The notes under the pieces are model-generated. The model had not been told where the DNA came from and ran no database searches. It saw only the letters and a list, made by a program, of their open reading frames with translations. Of a stretch of DNA of 64,000 bases, positions 24,001-34,274 are shown piece after piece. The translations under genes were made by a program, and so were the position numbers. Location of the stretch: the NCBI GenBank assembly GCA_030386875.1, contig CM059567.1, forward strand, positions 51,754,020-51,818,019, in the 5' to 3' direction. Position 1 is the stretch's first letter. Every line of letters starts with the position of its first letter. Source of the DNA: Morinoia aosen. Taxonomy: Eukaryota; Arthropoda; Malacostraca; Amphipoda; Talitridae.

Positions 24001-27000
24001 TTAAAAAAAATTGACAGTTGAACAGTAGAATGAATAATCCTTCATTTGATTTTGTCTACCTCGCGGGGAAATGACACGAGTTTAGCAAAACTTTCACACA
24101 ACGCATTCCAAATTATAAACAATAAAATTCGACTTAATTTACCAACAATTCTGCTGATGAAAGCATTGCCGTCTTTGGATAATATTGCATCCCTACACTA
24201 CAAAGACAGAAAAGCCGTTGGAGCGTTTTCCATGGCACGGGAGAAGCCAGGGACGGGAGGGTGGGCGGGTGTGGGGAGTCTGGAACGAGCGCATGGAAAG
24301 AAAGAGAAGCGGCGACGCACGTGCGGCGGCGGGCAGAGCCAGGTGGCCGGCGGCCGCAGCAGGGCAGTGTGTGTGTGTGTGACAACGTCCTCTGCACTTA
24401 CGGCTTCATAAAAAGGAACTAGTGTAACGTTCTGTGCGGCATCGTTAAGATAATAATAAATGTAGTGAGTTATTAATTCACGAACGGAATGACAAGAAAA
24501 ACAAGTAGAAATCATGTGTTTTTTAATTTTGACCTATAAGTTTGGACGAAAATACGCGTGAGGTGATCTACTCAACGCCTGGTGAGATGCACGGAAATGG
24601 GATATTTCCGGACAAGTAGAAAAGTAAGGTTTTGCAAAAAGTTTAACCACTGCGTCAGAGATAGCAGCTGCAAGAGATACTCGCAGTCAGATATTAGAAT
24701 TTCCAGCAGAGTACAAATGTATAAGAGACGGTGTTCAATACAGAGAGTTTTTCACAAGCATCTCGAATTGTCAACATAACATGACACACGGAGATATATA
24801 AGACATATTTTCCCAATTTTGAATATTTCGCGAAAACATTTGGTCTTTGGAATACTTTCAGAATATCATAATTTGATGTATTTTTACTTCATTTTCAAAC
24901 ACAAAGTAAAGTACCTGCTTATTTGGCATTTTAACGAACAACTGGTGCACATACCCAATGAACGATGCTTCATGATCTACAGAAGAGTGAAAAGGTAACA
25001 AAGATCTAAAATATAGAATTAATCCTCGGATCACCACTGAAAAAGCAAGTAAGATTGTCAAAATATTGAATAAGTAGAGATGATTCTCCTCCCTGAGCAA
25101 CAACTCCCTTGGACTGAATGAACCGTCATAGGGTATATGAAGAGCACAGCCAGGGGCGCAATAGCGAGGGAAACGCGTACAAGGGAGGAGTAGGAGTCAT
25201 GGAAAGAAGGGAGCAAGTGGTAACTAAGAGTAACCCTCGAACAAAGCAAAAGCTTCCTTGAGTTAACGAGTAGGTACAGGATCAAATGGAAATGAGTCAA
25301 CAGGAGGAATACGAATTCCGTGATGTAATTTACGTAGTTGTGTGTTTGGAAGAACACCGTTAAGTAACTGTGAAACATGATGCAGAATAGGAAAGTGAAA
25401 CATGAAAATATCAAGTTTTAGATATCAATATATAATAAAAAGGAAATCATTTTTATACATCTATATTCTTTATAATTACTGGTTCAAATGATTTCAAATA
25501 ATTCAATTTTCAAAAAAACGGAATTTTTCCATTGGGACAGAGCATCTTAATAAGAATATGTTGGATTATCGATCGATCGGAGTGGGACACGAAAATAATA
25601 ATACTCCATTGGATAATACTCCACTTCCGATACACACCCAAAGTTTGCCAACATTGCATTAATCTTTGAAGGAAGAAGTCAACTAACACCTGCACAAAAA
25701 CAAAAGCATTAGAAAAAACATCAGTGTTATTACACCATTCACAACCTCCAAAAATACTATTAAAAAACCTTCAACAAAAAAGCACTTTGTTAGTATGAAA
25801 AAGTCTATATACCAGCAAAAACGATAGAAACAAATTCAAATTGAAACGAATGAAAGAAATTCATTCACCCACAACATGGTCACAAAAGTACGAGGCGGAC
25901 TGCCCCGACTACTCCACCAGCACGCGACCCAGCCTTGAGAGCACGACGCTCGTTTCCCTCACACGAAGGCCGGCGCCTCCACATTTCGCGAGTCCAGCGA
26001 TGCGGGCGCGGCTTCATAAATCGTCGCACACGAGAGGCGGGTCTACGAAATAATCGCGCTATCTGCATTATTTGAAGCCAACTGAAGGAACAGGGATTTT
26101 TTCTGAGATATTTTGTGCGTCTCGTGGCATGGAATACTCTGACATTTTCACGCTAAATCAGGAAGACTCCCAATTATAGGAAATTCCGTGCAGAGAACGA
26201 GCTTTCAGGCCCCCCCTCCCCGGTCTATTTATGCTGTATTTGCCGCGCTTTACAACTATATGCGGGCGTCAGTATTTTTTTACCTCAGTATTTCTCGCAC
26301 AGAGGGTTACACAGACTTATTTTCATCGAGGGCAGTTATTTTGCAACTATACATTAAAATTCAGCTGAGAAACGACAAACAAATCGAAGCGCACAGAGCG
26401 GCTAATCATAGCGAACAAAATGTAATGGTAAGAGTTAACATATAATACAGGAACGAAGAGATTTCGGTTCATGAGAAATTAGCATAATTTCGGCATAATG
26501 CTTTTAAGAAAAGAGCAGCCATTTTCTCTGGGTAAACAAGAACTAATCATATAAAAATACATGAAACCTTCACTCACAAAGCAAATGGCATATTGGAATA
26601 TTCACAATTACGAAAAACTTTTACGCAAAATTAGATCTTGCGAATGAAAAACTAACTTGCACAAAAAGTCCCAAAACATAATGCCCAACATTTTTACACG
26701 CTTTCACAAGAGATTTTTAATGAAATTATACGTGAAAATGAAAAAAATATATTCATTGACTAATTCAAAGCGACAATTGTGAGTTTTATCCCTATAATTA
26801 TCTGAACTCAGCGATTGTTGCTCCCTGTGCAAGTGAGCGTCTATGAGTGAGAAGTATGATAAATATGTCCACGTAACGAATATTGTATCAGCACGCAGAG
26901 AAATGCCGATCAGTGCACGGCTAATGAAAGACTGCGTTCACAATTTTCCAGGAATAAGCTGCGCCACAAATAAAACCGGGATTTAAAGTTGAGAAGTTTC

Positions 27001-27417
27001 ATGACATGAACAAAAATTGTCTAAAACGTTAATTGTTAATCAATCGAAGTATAGCAAGAACATTTGTTAACGAACAGAGTCTCTGACAGGTACAGGTAGT
27101 TGACACGGTTAACTACAATGTTTCCGTAACCTGCTTGGAAAGAATTCCAATTACTAATCATGAAAAAGAAATAATGTCATATGAAACTACCCGTTAAATA
27201 TGTTATATATTTGTATAATATTCAGAATATTATAGTTCAAATTACAAGAGCAAAACAGAAGAGGCTTCGTTTGCCAAAAAACGATAGCTCATGGTAGCTT
27301 GGAATACAACCATGTTTCACAGGATTTCTTAAACCGAAAAAAAACATTATTGTAGTATTCATAGTGTTTCTGCGATGTTTTAATAAGTGCGGCGGTTTGC
27401 ATCCAATATTGCTGCAG
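21093..27417. other. Long unique region with three GC-rich pockets
   Basis: No recognised transposon, tRNA or long gene in over 6 kb. GC-rich pockets stand out at about 22230-22460 (promoter- or UTR-like composition), 24225-24400 (CpG-rich, followed by (TG)n and 'cataaaaagg') and 25880-26060 (CpG-rich with 'cttcataaat'). Open frames in them (22231-22458, 24046-24411, 25841-26068) are unrecognised. They could be promoters or UTRs of an unseen gene. Confidence 0.35.
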
Positions 27418-27508
27418 CTCAAGAAGAGCACCGAGATGAGCAAGAAGAGCACCGAGATGAGCAAGAAGAGCACCGAGATGAGCAAGAAGAGCCCCGCGAT
27501 GAGCAATA
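27418..27508 (+). repeat. 21-bp tandem repeat encoding a heptad
   Basis: Four units of 'agcaagaagagcaccgagatg' type; the last is changed to 'cccgcgatg'. With a period of 21 the repeat keeps a frame. Plus reads K-K-S-T-E-M-S repeatedly, inside an open frame 27364-27624, and minus reads L-L-I-S-V-L-F. There is no other sign of coding. Confidence 0.85.
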
Positions 27509-27703
27509 AGGGCTCAGTGCGACAGTTTCGAGGGCACACCACCGGAGACAGACTGCGGCCGCTCCAGCCCCTCATTTGTGGTCTCGGAGGAGGTCCGAGC
27601 TCTCGAGCCTGCAAACCGCACTAAATCGAGGGCTGGAGATGTTTGAGATTTATTCAAACGGATTTTACTCGGCAGTGACGGTTATTTTGATTGTGTACGT
27701 ATT

Positions 27704-27729
27704 CATATATATATATATATATACATATA
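27704..27729. repeat. (TA)n microsatellite
   Basis: A run of TA dinucleotides with two C interruptions, immediately left of the Penelope-like element's inverted repeat. This may be the AT-rich insertion target. Confidence 0.85.
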
Positions 27730-27784
27730 TACATTATTAAAAATTTGACCATAAGTTATGTTAGTGGAAGCTTTATTTAATTTT
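27730..27784 (+). repeat. 55-bp inverted repeat, left arm
   Basis: Exact reverse complement of 29059-29113 over all 55 bases, from 'tacattattaaaaatttgacc' to 'ctttatttaatttt'. Confidence 0.95.
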
Positions 27785-27858
27785 ATGTTTTATTATGTTA
27801 TTTTTATTTCTTTATAAAATTTATTTCTTTATTTTTATTTTTTATAGTTACAGAAACC

Positions 27859-28806
27859 ATGCAATCCCTTTCTGATCTAAAAACCATTTTTGAGCAAAAC
27901 TCGATATTAAAATTTACGTACGAAATTGGAATTGATAACAAAATTAATTTTCTAGATGTTCATATACACGCTACTAACAGTTTTAACACATCCGTGTATC
28001 AGAAACCAACTCACGCGGGTGTATCCCTTAGTTACCATAGTGAATGTCCAGAATCATATAAACGTAGTGTAGTCAAAGCACTAATCCACCGTACATATAA
28101 GATATCCTCAAACTGGGAATTGTTCCACGAGTCCATCATGAAATTGAAACAAGCCTTGATCAATAACGGCTACCCAAATAGATTATTCGATTCTGTTTTA
28201 CAGCAGTCTAGCTACCCGACAAAACTGTAACCAGATTCAAAACCAAGCCAATCACATCATTTACCATAAAAACCAATTTTCCTCCAACTATCGAATAGAT
28301 GAAAAAGTCATTAGATCAATAGTTAAAACTAATACGCAGTGTACTAAGGCAAACGAAAATTTGAAACTGTTTTTTTATTACAAATCTAACACCGTCGCAA
28401 GCTTAATCTCCAGAAATTACCAAGGCCCCCCCCAATTCCGCCGCTTAAGCAAACTAACCTGATATACGAGTACCGTTGTAGCGTTGGAGAGTGTGAGCTC
28501 CACAATAAATGCTCGTATATTGGGCTAACCACAACAACGTTGTCACGCCGTTTAACCATGCACCTTGCAGGTGGAGGTCTACGTCTCCACACGCATAATG
28601 GTCATAACCAAACACTCACCAGAGACTTATTAGTCGGCAATACAAAAATCCTATATAAGGCTCAAGATTATAATAGATTACAAATATCAGAAGCATTACT
28701 TATTCAAAACAAGAAACCATACATCAATATCCAAGCAACAGGTTCTCACAGAGTCTTGAAGCTGTTCAACGATACCTCACACTCCAACTGTACCTCTAAC
28801 CAATAG
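27859..28806 (+). pseudogene. Penelope-like RT C-terminus plus GIY-YIG endonuclease, frameshifted
   Basis: First segment (27859-28230) starts downstream of where the RT active-site motif should be and carries FLDVHIHATN and VYQKPTHAG. The next readable frame (about 28227-28424) is shifted and continues the linker. A second shift falls in or near a run of eight C (28426-28433), after which the frame carries a Cys pair, Y-I-G and a conserved Arg-His region, ending at a stop after 28803. Known family function: RT with a GIY-YIG endonuclease for target-primed insertion. This copy cannot make an active protein. Confidence 0.85.
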
Positions 28807-28954
28807 TCATCTCCTTGTATATTTTTGACTGTACTGATAAACCTATAAATTAACCCTCCATTAGCCAGGATGTCCATTCAACTTTTACCTGTTAGAACAA
28901 AAACATCGTTCTCTCTCTAAGATAGATATAATATTTTTAAAAACCTTACCAATA

Positions 28955-28992
28955 GTCCTGAAGATGCCTTTAGAAAGGCGAAACCGGTCGAC
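28955..28992 (+). ncRNA. Hammerhead-ribozyme-like motif of the Penelope element
   Basis: Reads GTC, CTGAAGA (core, 28958-28964), T, stem GCCTT-tagA-AAGGC (28966-28979), GAAA (28980-28983), palindrome ACCGGT (28983-28988), C, then GAC. Stem I would be GTC/GAC and cleavage would fall after C28989. A tiny palindromic stem III is typical of hammerheads in Penelope-like elements, which act as dimers. Departures: one extra U between core and stem II, and a short stem I. Activity is unproven. Confidence 0.55.
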
Positions 28993-29058
28993 GAACTCTG
29001 TAGGACATTTACTTAGTCTTTTAAATAACGTAGGAAAAGCAGCTTTTAGGAAGCTAGA

Positions 29059-29113
29059 AAAATTAAATAAAGCTTCCACTAACATAACTTATGGTCAAAT
29101 TTTTAATAATGTA
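29059..29113 (-). repeat. 55-bp inverted repeat, right arm
   Basis: Exact reverse complement of 27730-27784. It lies 3' of the hammerhead-like motif and within an open frame (28964-29215) that overlaps the terminal repeat. Confidence 0.95.
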
Positions 29114-29175
29114 TGCATTAAAGAAGGTTGTTCCCCCCTTATACTAATATACATTAATTATATTAATTATTTTTT

Positions 29176-30104
29176 GCAATCCTTCTCGGAACTTTGGGAT
29201 ATCGAGGGCAGATGATGCATAAACTTCAGATGACGTATAAACGAAGAATCACTTAAGGTGAAATGAAAGTGTGGGAAAAAAAAGCTGCTTTAATAGTTCA
29301 ACTGAGTGCTGCAAGCAAGAGAATAAAAACCTGATTAGCAGTTATCGGATTACGTCAAACTTAACGTGGAACAGACTTGGGAATAATGGCTAGCAGCCCT
29401 GAAGGCCTTTAAAGACATGTCAGGAAATAACAAGGTCTCAACTGCACACTTAAATGGGCAAGCTGCCTCTTGAACAAGTTGCAAAACGACTTTTTTCAGT
29501 TTACCAAACTTGGCAGTATAATCCCAAAAATTATTGTATAAATAAAATAAGAGACAATTACCTTGAGGAAAAAGGTCTGTTTATTAGTTTCCAACTCCAC
29601 TGAGTTCAAGAACATCTTGTTCTTCTACGATGTTCCTTGAAATACGTCTTCCTTTGTGAGCAGTGTAGAAAAGCTGTTTTTCAAAAAAAGTGTTCAATTG
29701 CATAATCAATTTCACTTCGCTAAAATCTCTCCACTAATTTCTCTAAGAAAACAACGACTGAAACTCAACTTAACCAAGTGCAAGAATGAATATAGTTTTT
29801 TAACTTGTAAATTCAGAAAGCCAACAGCAGTCTAAATCAGCTCTTTGTGGAATTCTCGAAAAATATAGAAAAAGCAATTAAACCTAGTAAGGCTTATATA
29901 ACCCATGGTTATATAACCCACGCAGACACATGGTCTGCGCGACCATGTGTCACGTTCATGCACAACCGGTGTGATCAATTTGAATTAGCTCCATAATGAT
30001 CCCAACATATCTTGAAAAAAGTCTCCCACATTTTGTGTAGGGTAGCTCCACACACCATTTCCGAAGATGAGTCTCTGCAACCGACATAGTTGACATGCTT
30101 TCTA
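29176..30104. other. Non-coding DNA with twin hairpins
   Basis: Two adjacent foldbacks: TTATATAACC-cat-GGTTATATAA (29894-29916) and GACACATGGTC-tgcgc-GACCATGTGTC (29925-29951). Otherwise no gene or repeat is recognised. Confidence 0.5.
29894..29951. repeat. Two adjacent perfect hairpins
   Basis: First: 10-bp arms with a 3-nt loop. Second: 11-bp arms with a 5-nt loop, separated by 8 bases. They could be a cruciform-prone site, a transposon end or RNA structure. No flanking motif explains them. Confidence 0.8.
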
Positions 30105-30485
30105 GATTATATTAGATAAGTTAGTTTAATCCTCTGGAACCCCAGCAAAAATATTTCAGAAGGAGGAAGGTATGATTTAGCGAGGAGTTAATGGAAGGTG
30201 AAGCTATGCACAAGGTGTGCTCACACACAAGATCCCCTGGGCGTAGAAACAGTAAGTTATGAATTAAATTTATAAATCAGGATGTAATTTTAAAAAGAGA
30301 GCAGTGGGTGCTCAAATACAGGAAAACAGTGAACCAAAAAAAGATAGTCCGTAATAAACAAAAACACGTATTCTATTACTACAAAATTAAGGCCTGCCTA
30401 ACGTCTAGCTCGGGACCTCATATTTTTCCCTTGTGAGCGCTAATTCCCATAGATACAATAGTTGCATTCCTTAGAGAGGCATGCT
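30105..30485 (-). repeat. Family A retroposon, long subfamily
   Basis: Left tail 'agattatattagataagttagttt', then 'gctatgcacaaggtgtgctcacacacaagatcccctgggcgtagaaac' (24-bp segment present), 'ggaaaacagtgaacc' and the right end 'gagcgctaattcccatagatacaatagttg'. The terminal CCCC-tga-GGGG hairpin is degraded. No target-site duplication was found. Confidence 0.85.
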
Positions 30486-31589
30486 CTCTAAAACATGTTA
30501 AACATTCCAACTCAACTCTATCCCCGAAAAGTCACTCAAATTCTGAAACTTATCATCATCAGCTTGGTAATTTGTACTTGTCCCACTTAGGTAGAAAGTG
30601 GAGTTTGAAAATGTCCATTGCTTGAAAATTAAAAAATGAAAGCTGGTATTAGAATGATGCGAAATAAAATGGGAACATGTAAATTACGGTATATGAAATG
30701 AACGTTAAAACCAAAAAATATTCACCAAGAGCCAAACAAATTCAGGTTCAACAGAGACAAATGAGAAAATATCAAAATGAACGCTGGTAAGTCTGCACTT
30801 GTAGAACTTCACTCTAAGCTGACATCGCACTGATAAAATCTCAATTATTTCATGAACTTAAACACCGTACGTTACGAAAAATTTCTAACGATCTTCAAGC
30901 TCACAGGATATTTACTTCAGGTGCATTGAGGTTACCCTTTATCTTGACTGATCTTTTACCGATACATTTTATGCCCATACTAAGGAAAGTTGGGTTATCA
31001 TCAAACAGTGCACCGTTCACAAGTCAGCTCACGGTGTACTACTAGCGACAGCAAATGCCCAGCGTTGCTAGGGAGATCCGCTAGATCGTGCTTCATGATT
31101 GCTAAAATACCGCACCCGTGAAAGGGAAGTTCTTATTTACTGGAATACAAAAGACGCAGGATCCATTTAGATGTCGATTTCAAATATCCTTCAATGGGTT
31201 TCGCGACTGATGGGCTACGTTTTAGCAGATCACGAGCAAAGGTTGTTTGCAAGGTAAAAGTAACAGAATACAAGAAAAGTAATATTTAGCGTTCAAATAC
31301 GGAACTCCGCTACAGAACAACAAAAAATCTTCAAATTTTAAATGAATTTTTAATTTATAATGATCATTACCTTTTATACCGCATAGAAGTAGAACTTTCA
31401 AGAAGATTTAATAAACTGGTCTGCTCTCCTTCACAAAAAGGTATATAGAAAATGATAATCGTGCTTTTACGACTTAAGAGTAATAATTTTAAGTAACCAC
31501 TGCGGCTAATACAAACATAATGCAATATTGGACCTAATCTATTGATAACGCATGCTGATAAGCTTCAAAAAGACAACAATAAATATCGT
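30486..31589. other. Non-coding DNA, nothing recognised
   Basis: AT-rich unique sequence between a family A copy and the LINE insertion. Confidence 0.5.
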
Positions 31590-31602
31590 TACACAGACAT
31601 AA
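31590..31602 (+). repeat. LINE target-site duplication, left copy
   Basis: 'tacacagacataa' matches 34262-34274 at 13 of 13 bases; the match continues ('agtat') after a one-base gap. Confidence 0.85.
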
Positions 31603-31623
31603 AGTATAAACAAGTATACATAT

Positions 31624-33972
31624 GTGAGGACGAATGGAGGTGTGATAGAGGAGAGAGCATTGATGGATTATATTTTGGTTAGCAGGGGAGTGATGGGTCG
31701 TTTGCTCGATGTGCATGTGTTCCGTGGTGAGATGAATGGGATTTCGGATCATTATTTGGTGGAAGGAAAGCTGAGAGTTAGTGGAATGTGGGGAGGTGTA
31801 AAAAGGAGGAGTGGAAGGGAGGTGTTAAATGTAAGCAAGTTACAAGATTCTGAGCGTGAGTGTGAGTATCAGGAGAAGATGAAAGTGGAGTATGGGAGGG
31901 TGAAGGAAAGTGAGGTGGGTGGAGTGGAAGGGGAATGGAAGTTGTTTAAAGATGCGGTGGAAAAATGTGCAAGGGAAGTGTGTGGGGTAAGGAAGGTTGG
32001 AGGGGGAATTAGAAAGGGGAGTGAATGGTGGAACGGAGAAGTAGGAGCGGCTGTGAAAAGAAAGCGGGGGGCGTTCGAAAGGTGGCTGCAACGAGGCAAC
32101 CAGCAAAATTTTGAAGAGTATAAGGAGAAGAAGAAAGAGGTACAAAGAATGGTAAGGAGAGCGAAGAGGGCCGCGGATGAGGAATGGGGGAGGAAGTTGG
32201 GAGGGGATTTCATGGAGAGAAGGAAGGTTTTCTGGAAGGAAGTGAAGAGAATTAGGAAGGGTCAGGTGGAGAATGAGGCAAGAGTGAAGGATACGAATGG
32301 TAGGCTGCTAGTGGAGAGTTGTGATGTGAGAAGGAGATGGGCGGAGTATTTTGAGGAACTGCTGAACGTGAGGGATGATAGGATTGCGAGAGTAGTAGCT
32401 GTTGGAAGTGATGTTAGAATGCCTCTGTTTGGTGAAGTGAATAGAAATCAAATAAGAAGTGCAGAGGTGAGATGTGCGTTGGATGAAATGAAAAATGGGA
32501 AAGCTCCAGGTTTGGATGGCTGCACGGTTGAATGTCTAAAGAAAGGAGGAAATGTGGTTATAGAATGGTTGGTGCGTTTATTAAATGTGTGTTTCGAGGC
32601 TAGTAAAGTGCCGGTTGATTGGAGTAGCGCGTGCGTAGTTCCGTTGTACAAGGGGAAAGGTGACAGGTATGAGTGCAGTAATTCTAGGGGTATAAGTCTA
32701 CTGAGTGTCGTTGGGAAGCTGTATGGAAGAGTGTTAATTGGAAGAGTGAGAGTGTTGACGGATCGTGTGCTTGCTGAAGAACAGTGTGGTTTTAGGTGTG
32801 GTAGAGGTTGTGTGGATCAAATGTTTGCTGTGAGGCAGGTGAATGAAAAATACTTATTAAAGGGAAAGGATGTATATTGGGCATTTATGGATCTAGAGAA
32901 GGCGTATGACAGAGTGGATCGCGAGGCTCTATGGCAAGTGGTAAGTTTGTATGGAGTGGGTGGGAGACTGTTGAATGCGATCAAGAGTTTCTACATTGAT
33001 AGCAGAGCATGTGTGAGAATAGGGAATGAGGTGAGTGAATGGTTCCCAGTTGTGACAGGTGTGAGACAGGGATGTGTGATGTCGCCGTGGTTGTTTAATT
33101 TGTTTATGGATGGTGTGGTGAGAGAAGTGAATGCCAGAGTGTTGGGAAAAGGTGCGCAGTTGGTGGGACGAAATGGTATGTATTGGGAAGTGTGTCAGCT
33201 GTTGTTTGCAGATGATACAGCGCTTGTGGCTGATTCAGAGGAAAAACTGAGGAGACTGGTTGCAGAGTTTGGTAGAGTGTGCGAAAGGCGGAAATTGAGG
33301 GTAAATGTGAATAAAAGTAAGGTGATGAGATGTTCAAGAGGTGGAGTGTTTGGAACTTTGGATGTGAGGTTGAATGGGGAAGTTTTAGAGGAGGTAGAAC
33401 ATTTTAGGTACCTCGGGTCGGAGGTGACTGTTAAGGATAGTATGGAAGTAGAAGTGAAGTATCGAGTGAGTGAAGGTTGTAAGACATTGGGTGCAATGAG
33501 GAAAGTTTTTGAATGCAGGAGTTTGAGTATGAATGCTAAGAGGGGACTGTATGAAAGTTTGATTGTGCCAGTTTTGTTGTATGGAGCAGAGTCCTGGGGG
33601 TTGAGAGCAGCTGAGAGGAGGAAGTTGGATGTGTTTGAGATGAAGTGTTTGAGGAGCATGTATGGAGTAACTAGAAGAGATAGGATCAGGAATGAGTTGG
33701 TTAGGGGGCAGACGGGTGTTATCAAAAAGTTGAGTAGGCGAGTGGATGAAAGAGTGCTTGGATGGTTTGGGCGTGTTGAAAGAATGAGTGTTGAGCGGCT
33801 GGTGAAAAAGATATATATGTCGGAAGTGAGTGGTCTTCGAGCGCGAGGTAGACCACGGATGAGTTGGATGGATGGGGTGCGACGTGCTTTGTATGAGAGG
33901 GGTCTGACTGTGGACGTGGCGAGAGGGATGGCTGCGGATAGAAGTGAGTGGGGGCAGTGTATAAGGGGGTAA
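31624..33972 (+). CDS. LINE ORF2-type protein: endonuclease remnant and reverse transcriptase
   Basis: 782 residues in one frame. Residues 15-43 hold the end of the APE endonuclease (DYILV, then the S-D-H motif at 41-43); the rest of the nuclease is missing. The RT domain has GKAPGLDG at about 292-299, motif A with D423 in AFMDLEKAYD, a V-R-Q-G-C-V-M-S-P block, and motif C F-A-D-D at 528-531 with D530 and D531. After the thumb come LLYGAESWG and a basic end with A-R-G-R-P at 740-744, typical of this class. It copies element RNA at a nicked target. All catalytic RT residues are present, but without a full nuclease or promoter it is probably inert. The first Met is only where the truncated frame happens to begin. 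Confidence 0.93.
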   Translation: MRTNGGVIEERALMDYILVSRGVMGRLLDVHVFRGEMNGISDHYLVEGKLRVSGMWGGVKRRSGREVLNVSKLQDSERECEYQEKMKVEYGRVKESEVGGVEGEWKLFKDAVEKCAREVCGVRKVGGGIRKGSEWWNGEVGAAVKRKRGAFERWLQRGNQQNFEEYKEKKKEVQRMVRRAKRAADEEWGRKLGGDFMERRKVFWKEVKRIRKGQVENEARVKDTNGRLLVESCDVRRRWAEYFEELLNVRDDRIARVVAVGSDVRMPLFGEVNRNQIRSAEVRCALDEMKNGKAPGLDGCTVECLKKGGNVVIEWLVRLLNVCFEASKVPVDWSSACVVPLYKGKGDRYECSNSRGISLLSVVGKLYGRVLIGRVRVLTDRVLAEEQCGFRCGRGCVDQMFAVRQVNEKYLLKGKDVYWAFMDLEKAYDRVDREALWQVVSLYGVGGRLLNAIKSFYIDSRACVRIGNEVSEWFPVVTGVRQGCVMSPWLFNLFMDGVVREVNARVLGKGAQLVGRNGMYWEVCQLLFADDTALVADSEEKLRRLVAEFGRVCERRKLRVNVNKSKVMRCSRGGVFGTLDVRLNGEVLEEVEHFRYLGSEVTVKDSMEVEVKYRVSEGCKTLGAMRKVFECRSLSMNAKRGLYESLIVPVLLYGAESWGLRAAERRKLDVFEMKCLRSMYGVTRRDRIRNELVRGQTGVIKKLSRRVDERVLGWFGRVERMSVERLVKKIYMSEVSGLRARGRPRMSWMDGVRRALYERGLTVDVARGMAADRSEWGQCIRG

Positions 33973-34212
33973 TTTTATTTTTTGACGCGTTACTGGAAGC
34001 TGCCCGCGTGTGATGGGGTTGACCTGTCATGTGCGGGGGGAGGGGCTGCACTCAATGAAGCGGTCGGGGTAAACCAGCTGTGGCTGTCGGGCCTGACTGT
34101 GGAAGGTGGTTGTGCTGGGCTGCTGCTGATCCTGGCAGTTCAGGTGCGGCCAGTGCTGCCTCTCTCGCCTCCTAGTGACTAAGTGTGGTGATTGTGGCCT
34201 GCTGTCGGCTAC

Positions 34213-34227
34213 CCTCCCATAGGGAGG
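34213..34227 (+). other. LINE 3' stem-loop before the tail
   Basis: CCTCCC and GGGAGG pair around 'ata', about ten bases before the ATGT tail. 3' stem-loops in LINE RNAs can be recognised by the RT; that role here is inferred. Confidence 0.6.
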
Positions 34228-34261
34228 ATAAGCCCGGTATATGTATGTATATGTATGTATG

Positions 34262-34274
34262 TACACAGACATAA
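34262..34274 (+). repeat. LINE target-site duplication, right copy
   Basis: Matches 31590-31602 exactly and directly follows the ATGT-rich tail. Confidence 0.85.

Larger units (their letters stand above)
27730..29113 (+). mobile_element. Penelope-like retroelement, 5'-truncated and decayed
   Basis: Encodes the region after the RT catalytic motif ('FLDV', then 'VYQKPTHAG') and a GIY-YIG-type region ('EYRC', 'SYIGLTTTTLSRRL'), the domain order of Penelope-like elements. The RT fingers and catalytic aspartates are missing. A perfect 55-bp inverted repeat flanks it (27730-27784 versus 29059-29113), as expected of the partial inverted terminal copies known in this class. A hammerhead-like motif lies near the 3' end. 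The AT-rich flanks, (TA)n on the left and a TTAAT-rich stretch to about 29175, obscure any target-site duplication. Confidence 0.85.
31603..34261 (+). mobile_element. 5'-truncated APE-type non-LTR retrotransposon (LINE)
   Basis: Contains the end of an apurinic-type endonuclease, a complete RT and C-terminal region in one open frame, a ~290-bp 3' UTR, a 3' stem-loop (CCTCCC-ata-GGGAGG, 34213-34227) and an ATGT-repeat tail (34237-34261). It is bounded by a 13-bp direct repeat. The open frame and intact duplication suggest recent insertion; the 5' truncation makes it dead on arrival. The element is G-rich on its sense strand, unlike the AT-rich flanks. Clade is not assigned; the C-terminal layout resembles RTE-like and related families. 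Confidence 0.92.

Noticed and set aside
27418..27508. CRISPR-like direct repeats
   Set aside because: Units are contiguous without spacers; it is a simple 21-bp tandem repeat. No other array in the window has regular unique spacers.
31840..33725. Long minus-strand open frames (for example 33195-33725)
   Set aside because: They lie opposite the LINE reverse transcriptase and come from its G-rich codon composition; no domains are visible.
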